From NCBI RefSeq assembly GCF_018424695.1, contig NZ_QTNQ01000016.1, forward strand, positions 1 to 64,000: a stretch of DNA of 64,000 nucleotides, in the 5' to 3' direction. The DNA is from Vannielia litorea. Its GTDB lineage: Bacteria; Pseudomonadota; Alphaproteobacteria; Rhodobacterales; Rhodobacteraceae. The position numbers were made by a program, and so were the translations under genes. The notes beneath the pieces were generated by a model. It saw nothing but the letters and a program-made list of their open reading frames with translations. It had not been told where the DNA came from and searched no databases. Numbering within the stretch: position 1 is the stretch's first letter; every line of letters starts with the position of its first letter. Shown here piece by piece: positions 37,243 through 46,732 of this stretch.

Positions 37243-38676
37243 TCAGTCCTCCTTGGGGGCGTCGGGCACCGGCGAGCGGCCAGCGGCGCGGGTTGGGCCG
37301 GTGGTGACATCTTTCAGGCGCGGCTCAGCCGGGCTCGGCTCATGGCCCATCAGCCGCAGGATATACCATGTGCCGGCCCCGAAGACGGCGAAGTAGACGA
37401 CGATGAAGGCCATCAGTGAGGCGCCCACGGCCGGCGCGTCGAGCGGCGCGGCACTGTCGGCGGTGCGCAGGAGGCCATAGACGGTGAAGGGCTGGCGGCC
37501 CACCTCCGTCGTCACCCAGCCCGCGAGCACCGCGACGAGGCCGGAAGGCCCCATCAGCACGGCGGCGCGGTGGAGCATGGGCCAGTCATAGAGGCGGCCC
37601 TTGGCACGGGCGGCGAGCGACCAGAGGCCAAGGCCCAGCATGGCGAAGCCGATCATCACCATGATGCGGAAGGCCCAGAACACTATGAACACCGGGGGCT
37701 GGTCCTCGTCCGGCACGGTATCGAGCCCGTCGAGCGGGGCGTTCAGATCATGCTTGAGGATCAGCGACGACAGCTTGGGAATACCCACCGCATAGTCGAG
37801 CGTTTGCGTTTCGTCGTTGGGCCAGCCGAAGAGGTAGAGCGGCGCGCCGTCGGGGTGGCTCTCGTAATGGCCTTCCATCGCCATCACTTTCACCGGCTGG
37901 TGCTCCAGCGTGTTCAGCCCGTGGGCGTCGCCAAGGAAAATCTGGATGGGCGCCACAATGGCCGCCATCCACATTGCCATGGAGAACATCGTGCGGCTCT
38001 CGGCGCTGGCCAGCTCGCCGCGCCTGCGGTGGCGCAGCAGATGCCAGGCGGCGACTCCGCCAACGATGAAGGCGGTGGTGAGGTAGGCCGCGGTGACGGT
38101 GTGCATCAACCGGTAGGGGAAGGAGGGGTTGAAGATGATTTGCCAGAAGTCCTCGGGGAGAAACTGGCCTGTCTCCGGGTCGATGCTGAAGCCTGCCGGT
38201 GTGTGCATCCAGGAGTTCACCGAGAGAATCCAGAAGGCCGAGATGAAGGTGCCCACGGCGACCATCGCGGTGGCGGCCATGTGCAGGCCGGGCCCCACGC
38301 GATCCCGCCCGAAGAGCATGATGCCGAGGAACCCAGCTTCGAGAAAGAAGGCCGAGAGCACCTCATAGGCCATGGGCGCGCCGATCACCGGGCCGGCCTT
38401 GTCGGAGAAGACTGACCAGTTGGTGCCGAACTGGTACGACATGACGATGCCCGAAACCACGCCCATGGCGAAGGCCAACGCGAAGATCTTCACCCAGTAA
38501 CGGAAGAGGTTGAGGAAGCGTTCCTGCTTTGTGGCCAGCCAGAGCGCGTTGAGCACGGCGAGGTAGGAGGCCAGGCCGATGGTGAAGGCCGGGAAGAGAA
38601 AGTGGAACGAGACCGTGAAGGCGAATTGGAGGCGGGCGAGGAAAGTGGCGTCGAAGGTTTCGAACATCGGAATCAT
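37243..38676 (-). CDS. cioA: Cyanide-insensitive/bd-type oxidase subunit I
   Basis: Subunit I of a bd-type quinol oxidase, which reduces O2 to water with electrons from ubiquinol in the inner membrane. The 477-aa protein has the heme ligand His25 (SFHFLFPAFTIGL), a second His (YRLMHTVTAAYL) and the GWVTTEVGRQPF motif. It is shorter than E. coli CydA, consistent with the short Q-loop of the CioA subfamily. Either Met1 or Met4 may be the start. No FNR-type box was found in the 136 bp upstream. Confidence 0.93.
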   Translation of the reverse strand: MIPMFETFDATFLARLQFAFTVSFHFLFPAFTIGLASYLAVLNALWLATKQERFLNLFRYWVKIFALAFAMGVVSGIVMSYQFGTNWSVFSDKAGPVIGAPMAYEVLSAFFLEAGFLGIMLFGRDRVGPGLHMAATAMVAVGTFISAFWILSVNSWMHTPAGFSIDPETGQFLPEDFWQIIFNPSFPYRLMHTVTAAYLTTAFIVGGVAAWHLLRHRRRGELASAESRTMFSMAMWMAAIVAPIQIFLGDAHGLNTLEHQPVKVMAMEGHYESHPDGAPLYLFGWPNDETQTLDYAVGIPKLSSLILKHDLNAPLDGLDTVPDEDQPPVFIVFWAFRIMVMIGFAMLGLGLWSLAARAKGRLYDWPMLHRAAVLMGPSGLVAVLAGWVTTEVGRQPFTVYGLLRTADSAAPLDAPAVGASLMAFIVVYFAVFGAGTWYILRLMGHEPSPAEPRLKDVTTGPTRAAGRSPVPDAPKED

Positions 38677-38812
38677 CGTCTCTGTGTCGTTGCCTCCCTG
38701 AGTTAGCCTAAGGGTTGTGCGCGTCGAGCCGAGGTGCCGCTTTGCCGCAGGTGGGAAAATAGGCGCCCGATTTCCGGCTGCGCGGTTTGCGCCATGGCGC
38801 TAGGCTTGGGCC

Positions 38813-39946
38813 ATGCTGTTCAGATTGCCAGATGATGACACGCTCTATGCCGCGCTGATGGCGCGGGATGCGAGCTATGAGGGGCGGGCGCTGGTGTGTG
38901 TGCGCTCGACCGGCATTTTCTGCCGGTTGACCTGCCCGGCGCGAAAGCCGCTGCGGGAGAATTGCGAATTCAGGGAAACGGCGCAGGCTTGTATCGAGGC
39001 AGGCTTTCGGGCGTGCAAGAGGTGCAGGCCGCTCGATGCTCTGACCGATGACCCCACAGTCGCGGCGCTGCTGGAGGCGCTCGCCGCCGACCCTGCGCGG
39101 CGCTGGAGCGAGGCGGATGTGACGGCGGAGGGGTATGACCCGTCCACGGTGCGCCGCGCCTTCAAGCGGGCCTTCGGAACGACCTTCCTTGAGATGGCTC
39201 GGCAGCGGCGGCTGCTCGCGGGGCTGGATGTGCTTGGTGAGGGGGGCAAGGTGATCGAGGCGCAGGTGGATGCGGGATTCGAGAGCGCCTCGGCCTTCCG
39301 CGCCGCCTTTGGGCGGATGCTGGGCATGGTGCCCGGCGCGTTTGATCGCAAGCCGCTGCTCATGGCCGACTGGATCGACACGCCGCTGGGCCCGATGGTG
39401 GCGGTGAGCGATGCGCGCGCCCTGCACCTGCTGGAATTCGTGGGCCGCAAGGCTCTGCCGCGCGAGTTGCAGCGGTTGCACGCTGGTGCGAAGGGTGCGC
39501 TGGGCTTTGGGCGGCCTGCGCCGACTGAGCAGGTCGCAGCTGAGCTGGGCCGGTTCTTTCGCGGCGAAAGCGCCGACTTCGGCACGCCGCTGGCGCTGCA
39601 CGGCTCGGAGTTTACACGGGCCGTCTGGGCAGCGTTGCAGGAGATACCGGCGGGCGAGACGCGCAGTTACAGCGAGGTGGCGCAGGCCATAGGCAAGCCG
39701 CAGGCGGTGCGCGCGGTGGCGCGGGCCAACGGCGCCAACCAGATTGCGCTGGTGATCCCCTGCCACCGGGTGATCGGCGCCGATGGCAGCCTCACGGGCT
39801 ACGGCGGCGGGCTCTGGCGCAAGGAGCGGCTGATCGCGCTGGAGCGCGGGTTTGCCGCTCTGCGCCCCGTTGGTCCGAAAAATCTCCAAATTGAAGCAAG
39901 TCGTTCGATCGACCCGTCCAGGGCCAGGGTGCCGAAGACTAATTGA
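38813..39946 (+). CDS. ada: Bifunctional Ada-type DNA repair/transcription protein
   Basis: This 377-aa protein combines the Ada N-terminal zinc domain (FCRLTCPARKP ... FRACKRCRPLD, the Cys that accepts methyl from phosphotriesters), an AraC-type DNA-binding region (YDPSTVRRAFKRAFGTTFLEMARQRRLLAG) and a C-terminal O6-methylguanine-DNA methyltransferase with the active-site motif IPCHRVIG. It should repair alkylated DNA and activate an adaptive response. The last 30 residues, in the AT-richer sequence at the boundary of the next region, are atypical and may be a lineage extension. Confidence 0.93.
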   Translation: MLFRLPDDDTLYAALMARDASYEGRALVCVRSTGIFCRLTCPARKPLRENCEFRETAQACIEAGFRACKRCRPLDALTDDPTVAALLEALAADPARRWSEADVTAEGYDPSTVRRAFKRAFGTTFLEMARQRRLLAGLDVLGEGGKVIEAQVDAGFESASAFRAAFGRMLGMVPGAFDRKPLLMADWIDTPLGPMVAVSDARALHLLEFVGRKALPRELQRLHAGAKGALGFGRPAPTEQVAAELGRFFRGESADFGTPLALHGSEFTRAVWAALQEIPAGETRSYSEVAQAIGKPQAVRAVARANGANQIALVIPCHRVIGADGSLTGYGGGLWRKERLIALERGFAALRPVGPKNLQIEASRSIDPSRARVPKTN

Positions 39947-40065
39947 TTGTTCTGTTAACGGCCTTCTTGAAGTCGCGGTTTGCGACAGTCGAGTCAGTAT
40001 CGTCGCCTACTTTAGGCGCAGTATTCCATGCCGCGTTGAAACATGCCGAACGCTTCATCAGCTGA

Positions 40066-40890
40066 CTAATCTCGAAAGCGAATTATGTATTTCTTGCCGA
40101 TCAGAACAGCTTCCACCTTACCTATTTCAGCCGAAAGGTATATTGCCGACTGAAAGTCAGATGCGACAGCTAAATTCTCGCAATCTGACAGATTCAATGG
40201 GTTATACCTAAAGGGATGGTACTCAGATAGTCGGCCCGCTTCTTCGTAAGAAACCAGTTCTGCATCAATAACAATTTGACCGTTGAAGGGTTGATGACTA
40301 CCAGACTCCAGGTCGCAGGACCTCTGCCGTATTAAGTGCCGAACGGAATTTGAATAACCTCCATAATCAAAGCCATCTCGAAGAAGGTGTGAACTGAAAG
40401 TAAGTGCAGAAGACTCGTTTAAGTCGATCCAGCATCCAGAACCCAAGTTTGAGAGCACTTCGCGACCATCTTCAAAAGAGCTTTGCAAGACATCGTCTTC
40501 TCTGAAAAGCTCAGGATATCGGTCGAGCCATACCGGGTTGAAGCCCTCGAAGTGCGTGGCAAATCCACTTAGGTTGCTTGGTCTGGGATATGAGGCAAAT
40601 GCACCTTCTACATCCGGCTCACTTCCGCAATGCAGGACAATATCATACTGATCTGAAAGACTCTCCGTTTTTTCTTCGGACCAAGCTCTCGAACTGCAGA
40701 ATGCAGCGAGAAAGATAGAAATAGCAAAAGTCAGCCGCACCCTCACATGATGCGAAGTCGGCGCGGAATACCCTGTTTGATCTTTCATGACATCATGATC
40801 CATGGTTTCGACTTTGAGAACTTGCTGGGACGTTCCCAAGAGGTCACTCTTTTTTCGGACCAATGAATCACGCCAGTCTGACGAACTCAA
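40066..40890 (-). CDS. Unrecognised secreted protein in an AT-rich island
   Basis: I do not recognise this 274-aa protein. Its codon use and base composition are much less GC-rich than those of all neighbours. A hydrophobic segment (VRLTFAISIFLAAFCSSRAWS) suggests a signal peptide if translation starts at the ATG at 40788 rather than 40890. The rest is acidic and aromatic-rich with Cys at several positions (HCGSEPD, SGCWIDL, RQRSCDLE, SDCENLA), suggesting disulfides in the periplasm. Horizontal acquisition is likely. The start is uncertain. Confidence 0.6.
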   Translation of the reverse strand: MSSSDWRDSLVRKKSDLLGTSQQVLKVETMDHDVMKDQTGYSAPTSHHVRVRLTFAISIFLAAFCSSRAWSEEKTESLSDQYDIVLHCGSEPDVEGAFASYPRPSNLSGFATHFEGFNPVWLDRYPELFREDDVLQSSFEDGREVLSNLGSGCWIDLNESSALTFSSHLLRDGFDYGGYSNSVRHLIRQRSCDLESGSHQPFNGQIVIDAELVSYEEAGRLSEYHPFRYNPLNLSDCENLAVASDFQSAIYLSAEIGKVEAVLIGKKYIIRFRD

Positions 40891-40902
40891 TGCATCTTGA
40901 TC

Positions 40903-41847
40903 CTACGGCTGAGGCCCGGCGAGGTCGTTCTTCACCATCCAGCCTGCGAGACGGGAGATCATGATGTCCTGCACCTGCTGCTTGATGGCGCGGGGTAATC
41001 GGCCTTCGATCTCGTCGACAAAGGATGTGACGTAATCGGCATGGGCGTCATCCAGCCAGAACATCAGCCGGGTGAAGGGGTTGAAGTTGTCGTGCACCTC
41101 GTCGATCTCGTAGCGGGTGCCGCCTGCCTCGGGGATGAAGCGCTGCCGCGCCATGGAGCTTGCGCCGCTTTCGGGCACGATGGCATGGCAGGTGATCTCG
41201 CCATCCTCGGCCTCCAAGACCCGCATCTTGTAGCCCATCTCGCGCGCGCAGGGCTCGAAGGTTTCCTGATCGGGGATGTTGGCGGTGAACCAGACGGGGA
41301 AAAAGCCTTCATCGTCGGGCTGGCCACAGCGGTGGTGACCCTTGGTTTCGCCGGGCTGCATGATCATCGCCTCCTCCAGCACCTCGGGCGCGACCGGAAC
41401 CCAGGTGCTTCCGCGCGTCCGGTAGGTGCGCGTGGGCAGCGACATGAGGGCGGTGGGCAGGAGCCAGACGAGCAGGAAGGTGCCCATGACGAAGGTCAGG
41501 AACAGGCGGATGATCTGCCATTGTACCTGCTGGTCGGTGAGCGCAGGGGCGGTGGCGTGAAGGGTCATCTCGCCGGTGGTGGCGAGCAGGCCTGTGAACA
41601 TGACTGCCATGGGCAGCGCCTCGGTCCATCCGCCGGGAAAGGTCGCATGGTGCCAGACCATGAAGCCCGTCCAGAGCGCCATGACGGCGATCAGCGTGGC
41701 CGGGTCGGCGAGCGGCGCATCGCCCGGGTGAAGCGCGATGGAGAGCGCAGCCCCAAGCAGCGGCAGGGCCGAGAACGCCACGATACGGCGCCGCAGGCGC
41801 GACAGGCGATAGGGCAGGTGGTAGGACCAGAAGCTTTCGTCAGACAT
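40903..41847 (-). CDS. Membrane protein with soluble C-terminal domain, unknown
   Basis: This 314-aa protein has about four N-terminal hydrophobic segments (residues ~22-145), then a ~165-residue soluble domain with a Cys/His-containing loop (GHHRCGQPDDEGFFPVWF) and an acidic C-terminal part (YEIDEVHDNFNPFTRLMFWLD). Composition is again GC-rich. I cannot assign a function. It is upstream of the AT-rich orphan on the same strand. Confidence 0.65.
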   Translation of the reverse strand: MSDESFWSYHLPYRLSRLRRRIVAFSALPLLGAALSIALHPGDAPLADPATLIAVMALWTGFMVWHHATFPGGWTEALPMAVMFTGLLATTGEMTLHATAPALTDQQVQWQIIRLFLTFVMGTFLLVWLLPTALMSLPTRTYRTRGSTWVPVAPEVLEEAMIMQPGETKGHHRCGQPDDEGFFPVWFTANIPDQETFEPCAREMGYKMRVLEAEDGEITCHAIVPESGASSMARQRFIPEAGGTRYEIDEVHDNFNPFTRLMFWLDDAHADYVTSFVDEIEGRLPRAIKQQVQDIMISRLAGWMVKNDLAGPQP

Positions 41848-41997
41848 CGCAGAACCTCATCAACAGGCCACCTACCTAGCAGCCGGACCGGGCGGGAATG
41901 TGGCGCCAGGTCGGCAATTTTGTCTCGCAAGTCCATCGGCTTGGCTTCTTCCGGCTAATGGCAGATAGTCGCGCCCGAGCGAGAGAGGGAGAGCGCC

Positions 41998-42762
41998 ATG
42001 GACATGCCGAAGAATGCCTTCAAGGCCGCGATTGCCGAGGGGCGGTTGCAGGTGGGGATCTGGAACACGATCCCCGATCCGGGCGTGGTGGAGCTGCTGG
42101 CGGGCACCGGATATGACTGGATCCTGCTCGACAGCGAGCACACTCCCGTGACCATTCCGGGGCTGATGCCGCTGATGCAAGCCGCCGGGGGCTACCCGGT
42201 GACCACGATCGCGCGGCCCGGCTGGAACGACATGATCGAAATCAAGCGCCTGCTGGATCAGGGCGCGCAGACGCTGCTCATTCCCTATGTCCAGAGCGTC
42301 GAGGAGGCCGAACTGGCGGTGCGGCACGTGCGCTACCCGCCACGCGGCGTGCGCGGCGTGGGCGGCACAACGCGGGCCAGCCGCTATGGCGCGGTGAAGG
42401 ATTACATCCAGACTGCCGAGCAGGAGATTTGCCTGCTGGTGCAGATCGAGACCGTGGAAGCGATGGCGCAGGCCGAGGAGATTGCGGCGGTGGATGGCGT
42501 GGACGGCATCTTCATCGGACCGGCGGATTTTGCCGCGTCGATGGGCTACCCGGGCCAGCCGACCCATCCGGAGGTGAAGGCGGCCATCCTTGATGGCATT
42601 CGCCGGATCAAGGCCGCGGGCAAGGCACCGGGCATCCTGACGCTGGACCCGACCTTCCAGAAGGAAGCCGAGGAGGCCGGCGCGGTGTTTGTCGCGGTGA
42701 CGCTGGATGCTTCGATCCTGCGCGCGGGTGCGATTGCGGCGCGGGAGCGCTTTGCCGGTTAG
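41998..42762 (+). CDS. HpcH/HpaI family class II aldolase
   Basis: This 254-aa protein is a metal-dependent aldolase of the HpcH/HpaI family, which cleaves 2-keto-3-deoxy or 4-hydroxy-2-oxo acids to pyruvate and an aldehyde. The conserved blocks GIWNTIPDPGVVELL, WILLDSEHTP (catalytic His), LLVQIETVEAM (metal Glu) and GIFIGPADFAASMG (metal Asp) are all present. GAGAGGGAGAG precedes the ATG. The exact substrate cannot be assigned from sequence. Confidence 0.93.
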   Translation: MDMPKNAFKAAIAEGRLQVGIWNTIPDPGVVELLAGTGYDWILLDSEHTPVTIPGLMPLMQAAGGYPVTTIARPGWNDMIEIKRLLDQGAQTLLIPYVQSVEEAELAVRHVRYPPRGVRGVGGTTRASRYGAVKDYIQTAEQEICLLVQIETVEAMAQAEEIAAVDGVDGIFIGPADFAASMGYPGQPTHPEVKAAILDGIRRIKAAGKAPGILTLDPTFQKEAEEAGAVFVAVTLDASILRAGAIAARERFAG

Positions 42763-42836
42763 GCCGGGCAGCTCATCGGCCCTTCGAGGCGTCTTCGCGG
42801 CTGCCATGAGCGGGCGAAGCCCCTGAAGAGCGGCCC

Positions 42837-43403
42837 TCAGCCGATGGTATCCGGGCCGAGTTTGAGGACCACGGGCACCACAAGCTCTTCCTCGTCGGTC
42901 AGGTGCCGGTCGAGCAGGCCGCCGAGGCTTTCGAGCGACGCGGCGAAGGGGGCGGCGGCATCCTTTGCATTCCCGCCCTCCGCCAATTTGCCGAGCGTGA
43001 GGTTGGCGGCATCGGCAAAGCCCGAAAGGGCCGGGTCGAGCTGCTGGTGGTCGGCCTCCATCAGCTGAAAGCCGCGGGCGATCTCGGGGGCCTTGGCCTC
43101 AAGGATTGGGAAGTAATGTGCATCCTCGATCTGGTGGTGCCCATGGAGCTGCTGAAGCAGCATCCCGCCGTAGCGTGGCAAGGTCGAGCCGAAGCGGGCT
43201 GGGTCGCCACCATCGAGCAGGCTCTCGGTTTCCTGGTTCAGCAGGTCCAGCAGGCGGCGGAACATCAGGTGCCGGTCAAGCCAGAACTCCACCAGCCCGG
43301 CAAAATGCGGGTGCGCCTCCCATGTTTCGCGCGGGTAGTCGGCCAGCAGGACGCGGAGGGCGTCGGGCAGCGCGGCGCGGGTTTGAAGATCCAACCCGTT
43401 CAT
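42837..43403 (-). CDS. Hemerythrin domain protein
   Basis: This 188-aa protein has an HHE-type hemerythrin fold predicted to bind a di-iron centre: [40 protein letters not shown] and [19 protein letters not shown] carry the His/Glu ligands. Such proteins sense or carry oxygen or protect against NO and iron damage. Its start overlaps the trhO stop by four bases, so the two are co-transcribed. Confidence 0.88.
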   Translation of the reverse strand: MNGLDLQTRAALPDALRVLLADYPRETWEAHPHFAGLVEFWLDRHLMFRRLLDLLNQETESLLDGGDPARFGSTLPRYGGMLLQQLHGHHQIEDAHYFPILEAKAPEIARGFQLMEADHQQLDPALSGFADAANLTLGKLAEGGNAKDAAAPFAASLESLGGLLDRHLTDEEELVVPVVLKLGPDTIG

Positions 43404-44296
43404 TCGGCTGAGCTAGCCCGTGCGCGGGCCAGTGCAAGCTGGCGCTGGCGTTCGCGGAAGCGGGCGCGGTCTTCCTCGGAATACTCGCCCACGCAGGCGG
43501 GGCATTGCACGCCTTCCTCATAGTCCGGCGCGGCGCGATCTGCGGCAGACACCGGCCGCCCGCAGGCGTGGCAAAGCTGGTAGTCGCCAGGCTTCAGCCC
43601 ATGGCCAACCGACACGCGCTGGTCGAACACATAGCACTCGCCCTCCCAGCGGCTTGTCGATTCCGGCACCTCCTCCAGATACTTCAGAATACCGCCCTGT
43701 AGGTGATACACTTCCTCAACGCCCTGCGATTTCAGGTAGTTGGTCGACTTCTCGCAGCGAATGCCCCCGGTGCAGAACATCGCCACCCGCTTGTTGTGAA
43801 ACCGGTCCTTGTTGGCCTCCCACCAGGCCGGAAACTCGCCGAAGCTCGCCGTTCCCGGGTTCACCGCGCCCTCGAATGTGCCGATGGCGACCTCGTAATC
43901 ATTCCGGGTGTCGATCACCGCCACGTCGGGGGCCTCGATCAGCGCGTTCCATTCGGCGGGGGGCACGTAGGTGCCGACCGAAGCCCTCGGGTCCACCCCT
44001 TCGACGCCGAGGGTGACGATCTCGCGCTTGAGGCGCACCTTCATGCGGCGGAAGGGCCTTTCGGCGGCCTCGCTTTCCTTCCACTCCAGATCGGCGCAGC
44101 CGGGCAGGCCCTTGATGTGGGCGATCAGCCGGTCGATGCCCGCGCGCGGCCCTGCGACGGTGCCGTTGATTCCCTCGGGGGCCAGCAGCAGCGAGCCGCA
44201 AAGCCCCTCGGCCTCGCACAGTGCCTTCAACGGCTCCCGCAAGGCGGCAGGGTCGGGGAAGGGAGCGAACTTGTAGAGCGCTGCGACGGTGAACAT
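43400..44296 (-). CDS. trhO: tRNA uridine(34) hydroxylase
   Basis: TrhO hydroxylates uridine 34 of certain tRNAs using O2. The 298-aa protein has the N-terminal acylphosphatase-like domain ([30 protein letters not shown]), a rhodanese domain with the active Cys in [12 protein letters not shown], and a C-terminal Cys-rich segment ([16 protein letters not shown]). The Met at 44296 gives the usual N-terminus; the upstream frame overlaps the divergent pncA leader. Confidence 0.93.
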   Translation of the reverse strand: MFTVAALYKFAPFPDPAALREPLKALCEAEGLCGSLLLAPEGINGTVAGPRAGIDRLIAHIKGLPGCADLEWKESEAAERPFRRMKVRLKREIVTLGVEGVDPRASVGTYVPPAEWNALIEAPDVAVIDTRNDYEVAIGTFEGAVNPGTASFGEFPAWWEANKDRFHNKRVAMFCTGGIRCEKSTNYLKSQGVEEVYHLQGGILKYLEEVPESTSRWEGECYVFDQRVSVGHGLKPGDYQLCHACGRPVSAADRAAPDYEEGVQCPACVGEYSEEDRARFRERQRQLALARARASSAE

Positions 44297-44388
44297 GGGG
44301 TGCGGCATACCTGCACCTGCGCCGCCGGGCAAGATTGACCCTCTGACTGCGAGTGTTACCTTCTCCCCGAAAAACAAGGAGATCGCCC

Positions 44389-44988
44389 ATGCCCGACAGC
44401 GCCCTGATCGTCATCGACGTGCAGAATGACTTCTGCCCCGGAGGAGCGCTGGCGGTCGAAGGCGGCGACCAGATCGTGCGCGGGATCAACGACCTGATGA
44501 GTGATTTCCCTGCCGTGGTGCTGACGCAGGATTGGCACCCGGAGGGGCATTCGTCCTTCGCGTCGGGCCACCCGGAGGCCGAGCCTTTCTCCATGATCGA
44601 CATGCCCTACGGCCCGCAGGTGCTGTGGCCGGATCACTGCATTCAGGGCAGCGCGGGGGCCGAGTTTCATGCCGATCTCGACACCACGCGCGCCGACCTG
44701 ATCGTACGTAAGGGTTACAACCCGCGGATCGACAGCTATTCGGCCTTCTTCGAGAACGACCACGAAACGCCCACCGGGCTGGAGGGTTACCTGCGCACGC
44801 GCGGCATCGAGAAGCTCACCCTGGTGGGGCTGGCGACGGACTACTGCGTGAACTTCTCCGCCGTGGACGCCGCCAAGCTGGGCTTCACCGTGACCGTGCG
44901 CACCGACCTGTGCCGCGCGATCGACCTTGACGGGTCGCTGAAGGCGGCGATGGAAGGGATGCGCGGCGCGGGCGTGGTGGTGGACTGA
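44389..44988 (+). CDS. pncA: Nicotinamidase
   Basis: PncA deamidates nicotinamide to nicotinic acid for NAD salvage. The 199-aa protein has the catalytic Asp in [17 protein letters not shown], metal-binding Asp/His residues in [15 protein letters not shown], and the nucleophilic Cys in [21 protein letters not shown] before the ATG at 44389 fixes the start. It is divergent from trhO with about 90 bp between. Confidence 0.95.
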   Translation: MPDSALIVIDVQNDFCPGGALAVEGGDQIVRGINDLMSDFPAVVLTQDWHPEGHSSFASGHPEAEPFSMIDMPYGPQVLWPDHCIQGSAGAEFHADLDTTRADLIVRKGYNPRIDSYSAFFENDHETPTGLEGYLRTRGIEKLTLVGLATDYCVNFSAVDAAKLGFTVTVRTDLCRAIDLDGSLKAAMEGMRGAGVVVD

Positions 44989-45043
44989 GCCGTGCGCCCT
45001 AGGTAGGGCAGCACCGAGCTTTTAACACCGCCGAAGAGGCCCC

Positions 45044-45757
45044 ATGACCGATACGCCCCAGATTGACGAGGCCAGCTTTCGCGCGCCCGATCCTGAGCAA
45101 CTGTTCCCGACGCGGCAGAGCACCCATCCGGCGCGTATTCTGCTGCTCTACGGCTCGTTGAGGGAGGTGGCCTATTCGCGCCTGATGGTGGAAGAGGCGG
45201 CGCGGGTGCTGGAGAAACTGGGCTGCGAGGCCCGCATCTATGACCCCTCCGGCCTGCCGCTGCCCGACGACGCGCCCGCCGACCATCCCAAGGTGGCCGA
45301 GCTGCGCGACCTGGTGATGTGGTGCGAAGGCATGGTGTGGTCGTCGCCAGAGCGGCACGGCGCGATGACTGGCATCATGAAAACGCAGATCGACTGGATC
45401 CCGCTCTCACCCATCGGCGGCGTGCGCCCGACGCAGGGCAAGACGCTGGCGCTGATGCAGGTGTCGGGCGGCAGCCAGAGCTTCAACTCGGTGAACCAGA
45501 TGCGGATTCTGGGCCGCTGGATGCGGCTGCTGACCATCCCCAATCAAAGCTCGGTGGCGCGGGCGTGGAACGAATTCGAGGACGGGCGCATGAAGCCCTC
45601 GCCGTTCTATAACAGGATGGTCGACGTGATGGAGGAACTGGCCCGCTTCACACTGCTGACCCGCGACATCAAAGATCACCTCGTGGATCGCTACTCGGAG
45701 CGGGTGGAAACCCGCGAAGAGCTCTCGGCGCGGGTGAACCTGAAGGATGCAACTTAA
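45044..45757 (+). CDS. arsH: ArsH-type NADPH-dependent flavin reductase
   Basis: ArsH is an FMN-dependent NADPH oxidoreductase linked to organoarsenical resistance. The 237-aa protein has the flavodoxin-like phosphate loop ([15 protein letters not shown]), the [11 protein letters not shown] segment and the C-terminal ArsH helix ([15 protein letters not shown]). No other ars genes are in the window, so arsenic detoxification is not certain and a general quinone/azo reductase role is possible. Confidence 0.9.
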   Translation: MTDTPQIDEASFRAPDPEQLFPTRQSTHPARILLLYGSLREVAYSRLMVEEAARVLEKLGCEARIYDPSGLPLPDDAPADHPKVAELRDLVMWCEGMVWSSPERHGAMTGIMKTQIDWIPLSPIGGVRPTQGKTLALMQVSGGSQSFNSVNQMRILGRWMRLLTIPNQSSVARAWNEFEDGRMKPSPFYNRMVDVMEELARFTLLTRDIKDHLVDRYSERVETREELSARVNLKDAT

Positions 45758-46246
45758 ACGCCTCGATGCCGTCCATCATCACCGCAAGTGTCGTTCACAT
45801 GGTCAACGGAGGTATCGCCTCTTTCAGACGTTCCGGTTCCAAGCGCTCTTCAGCAGCCTTCCGCGCGCGTCGAGCCCGCCTCAGGTGGCGAGTTAGCGGA
45901 CGTTGCAAGGCGTGACGTCGTTAAAGGGGCCAAGAAGGAACTCACCTTCATTCCCCATGAGCAGGCAAGCGTTGGTGCGGGTAATTGGGCGGCTGTTCCC
46001 AGGCTCGCTTCTTCGACCTCCTCATCCCAGGAAGCGCGACTAAAAGGTTAAACGGTTAATCATTACAATTCGCTGAGTTTTCGAGCAAATCGCTGTGAAA
46101 TCGGGGATTTTCGCCCACTTCGGCTTCCGGTGACACAAAGCGCGTTAACCGTTGTGGCCAATGTGTTAATGCACAAAAGGCTCCTTTGGCTCATAAGGAG
46201 TCGCGGGGGAGTTGAGACCGGTTTCATCCGGACGGCGAGGCGTGGT
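45758..46246 (+). other. Intergenic region with clustered TTAA motifs
   Basis: This 489-bp stretch has no convincing gene. An open frame at 45788-46051 was judged spurious (GTG start, no ribosome-binding site, low-complexity Ser/Ala content). Four TTAA motifs lie at 46048-46169: GGTTAA-AC-GGTTAA at 46046-46059, TTAACC at 46145-46150 and TTAA at 46166. This is unusual in GC-rich sequence and suggests a regulatory region for the receiver-like gene that follows. Confidence 0.5.
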
Positions 46247-46648
46247 GTGAAAGTTCTCATCGTGGAGAGCGACGAGGAGCTCGGAACAGTCTGGGCTCGG
46301 CATCTGGAGCGGCAAGGCTGCCAGGTGACGGTGGCACGCGGCCAGGCCGAAGCCGTCGATGCGCTGCGCCACGGCGAGGTTCAGGTGATCGTGCTCAACC
46401 TGATACTGCGGGAAGGCAGCGCGCTGGCGGTGGCCGATTTTGCCTCCTATCGCCATCCGGACACCAAGGTGATCTTCGTGACCGATACCACCTTCTTCTC
46501 CGATGGGTCCATCTTTGCACTCGCCCCCAATGCCTGCGCCTTCCTGCGCACCGGCACGCCAGTCGACGACCTGGCGGCGATGGTGGAGTATCACGGCGGA
46601 GGATATCGCCCGGAGGTTGCCGAAGGCCGTGCCGGGGTGCGGCACTGA
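46247..46648 (+). CDS. Degenerate receiver-domain protein
   Basis: This 133-aa protein is a stand-alone receiver (REC) fold starting VKVLIVESDEELGTVWARHL from GTG at 46247, preceded by GGCGAGG. The acidic pair region (ESDE) and the Thr of FVTDT are present, but the phospho-acceptor Asp position is Asn (VIVLNLIL, Asn53) and the conserved Lys near the end is absent (LRTGTP). It is therefore probably not phosphorylated and may act as an adaptor or phosphorylation-independent regulator. The open frame continues upstream to 46130, but that part is unlike a receiver. Several TTAA motifs lie upstream. Confidence 0.75.
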   Translation: MKVLIVESDEELGTVWARHLERQGCQVTVARGQAEAVDALRHGEVQVIVLNLILREGSALAVADFASYRHPDTKVIFVTDTTFFSDGSIFALAPNACAFLRTGTPVDDLAAMVEYHGGGYRPEVAEGRAGVRH

Positions 46649-46732
46649 TCGAGAATTGCCTCTTTGCCGCGCGCAAGGCTTGCCCGTGCGGAGCGAATGG
46701 CACAGGCTGGGGCGAATCTCCGGGGCCCCGTA

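Noticed and set aside
45788..46051. 87-aa open frame in the gap between arsH and the receiver-like gene
   Set aside because: GTG start without a ribosome-binding site and Ser/Ala-rich low-complexity translation; treated as non-coding.
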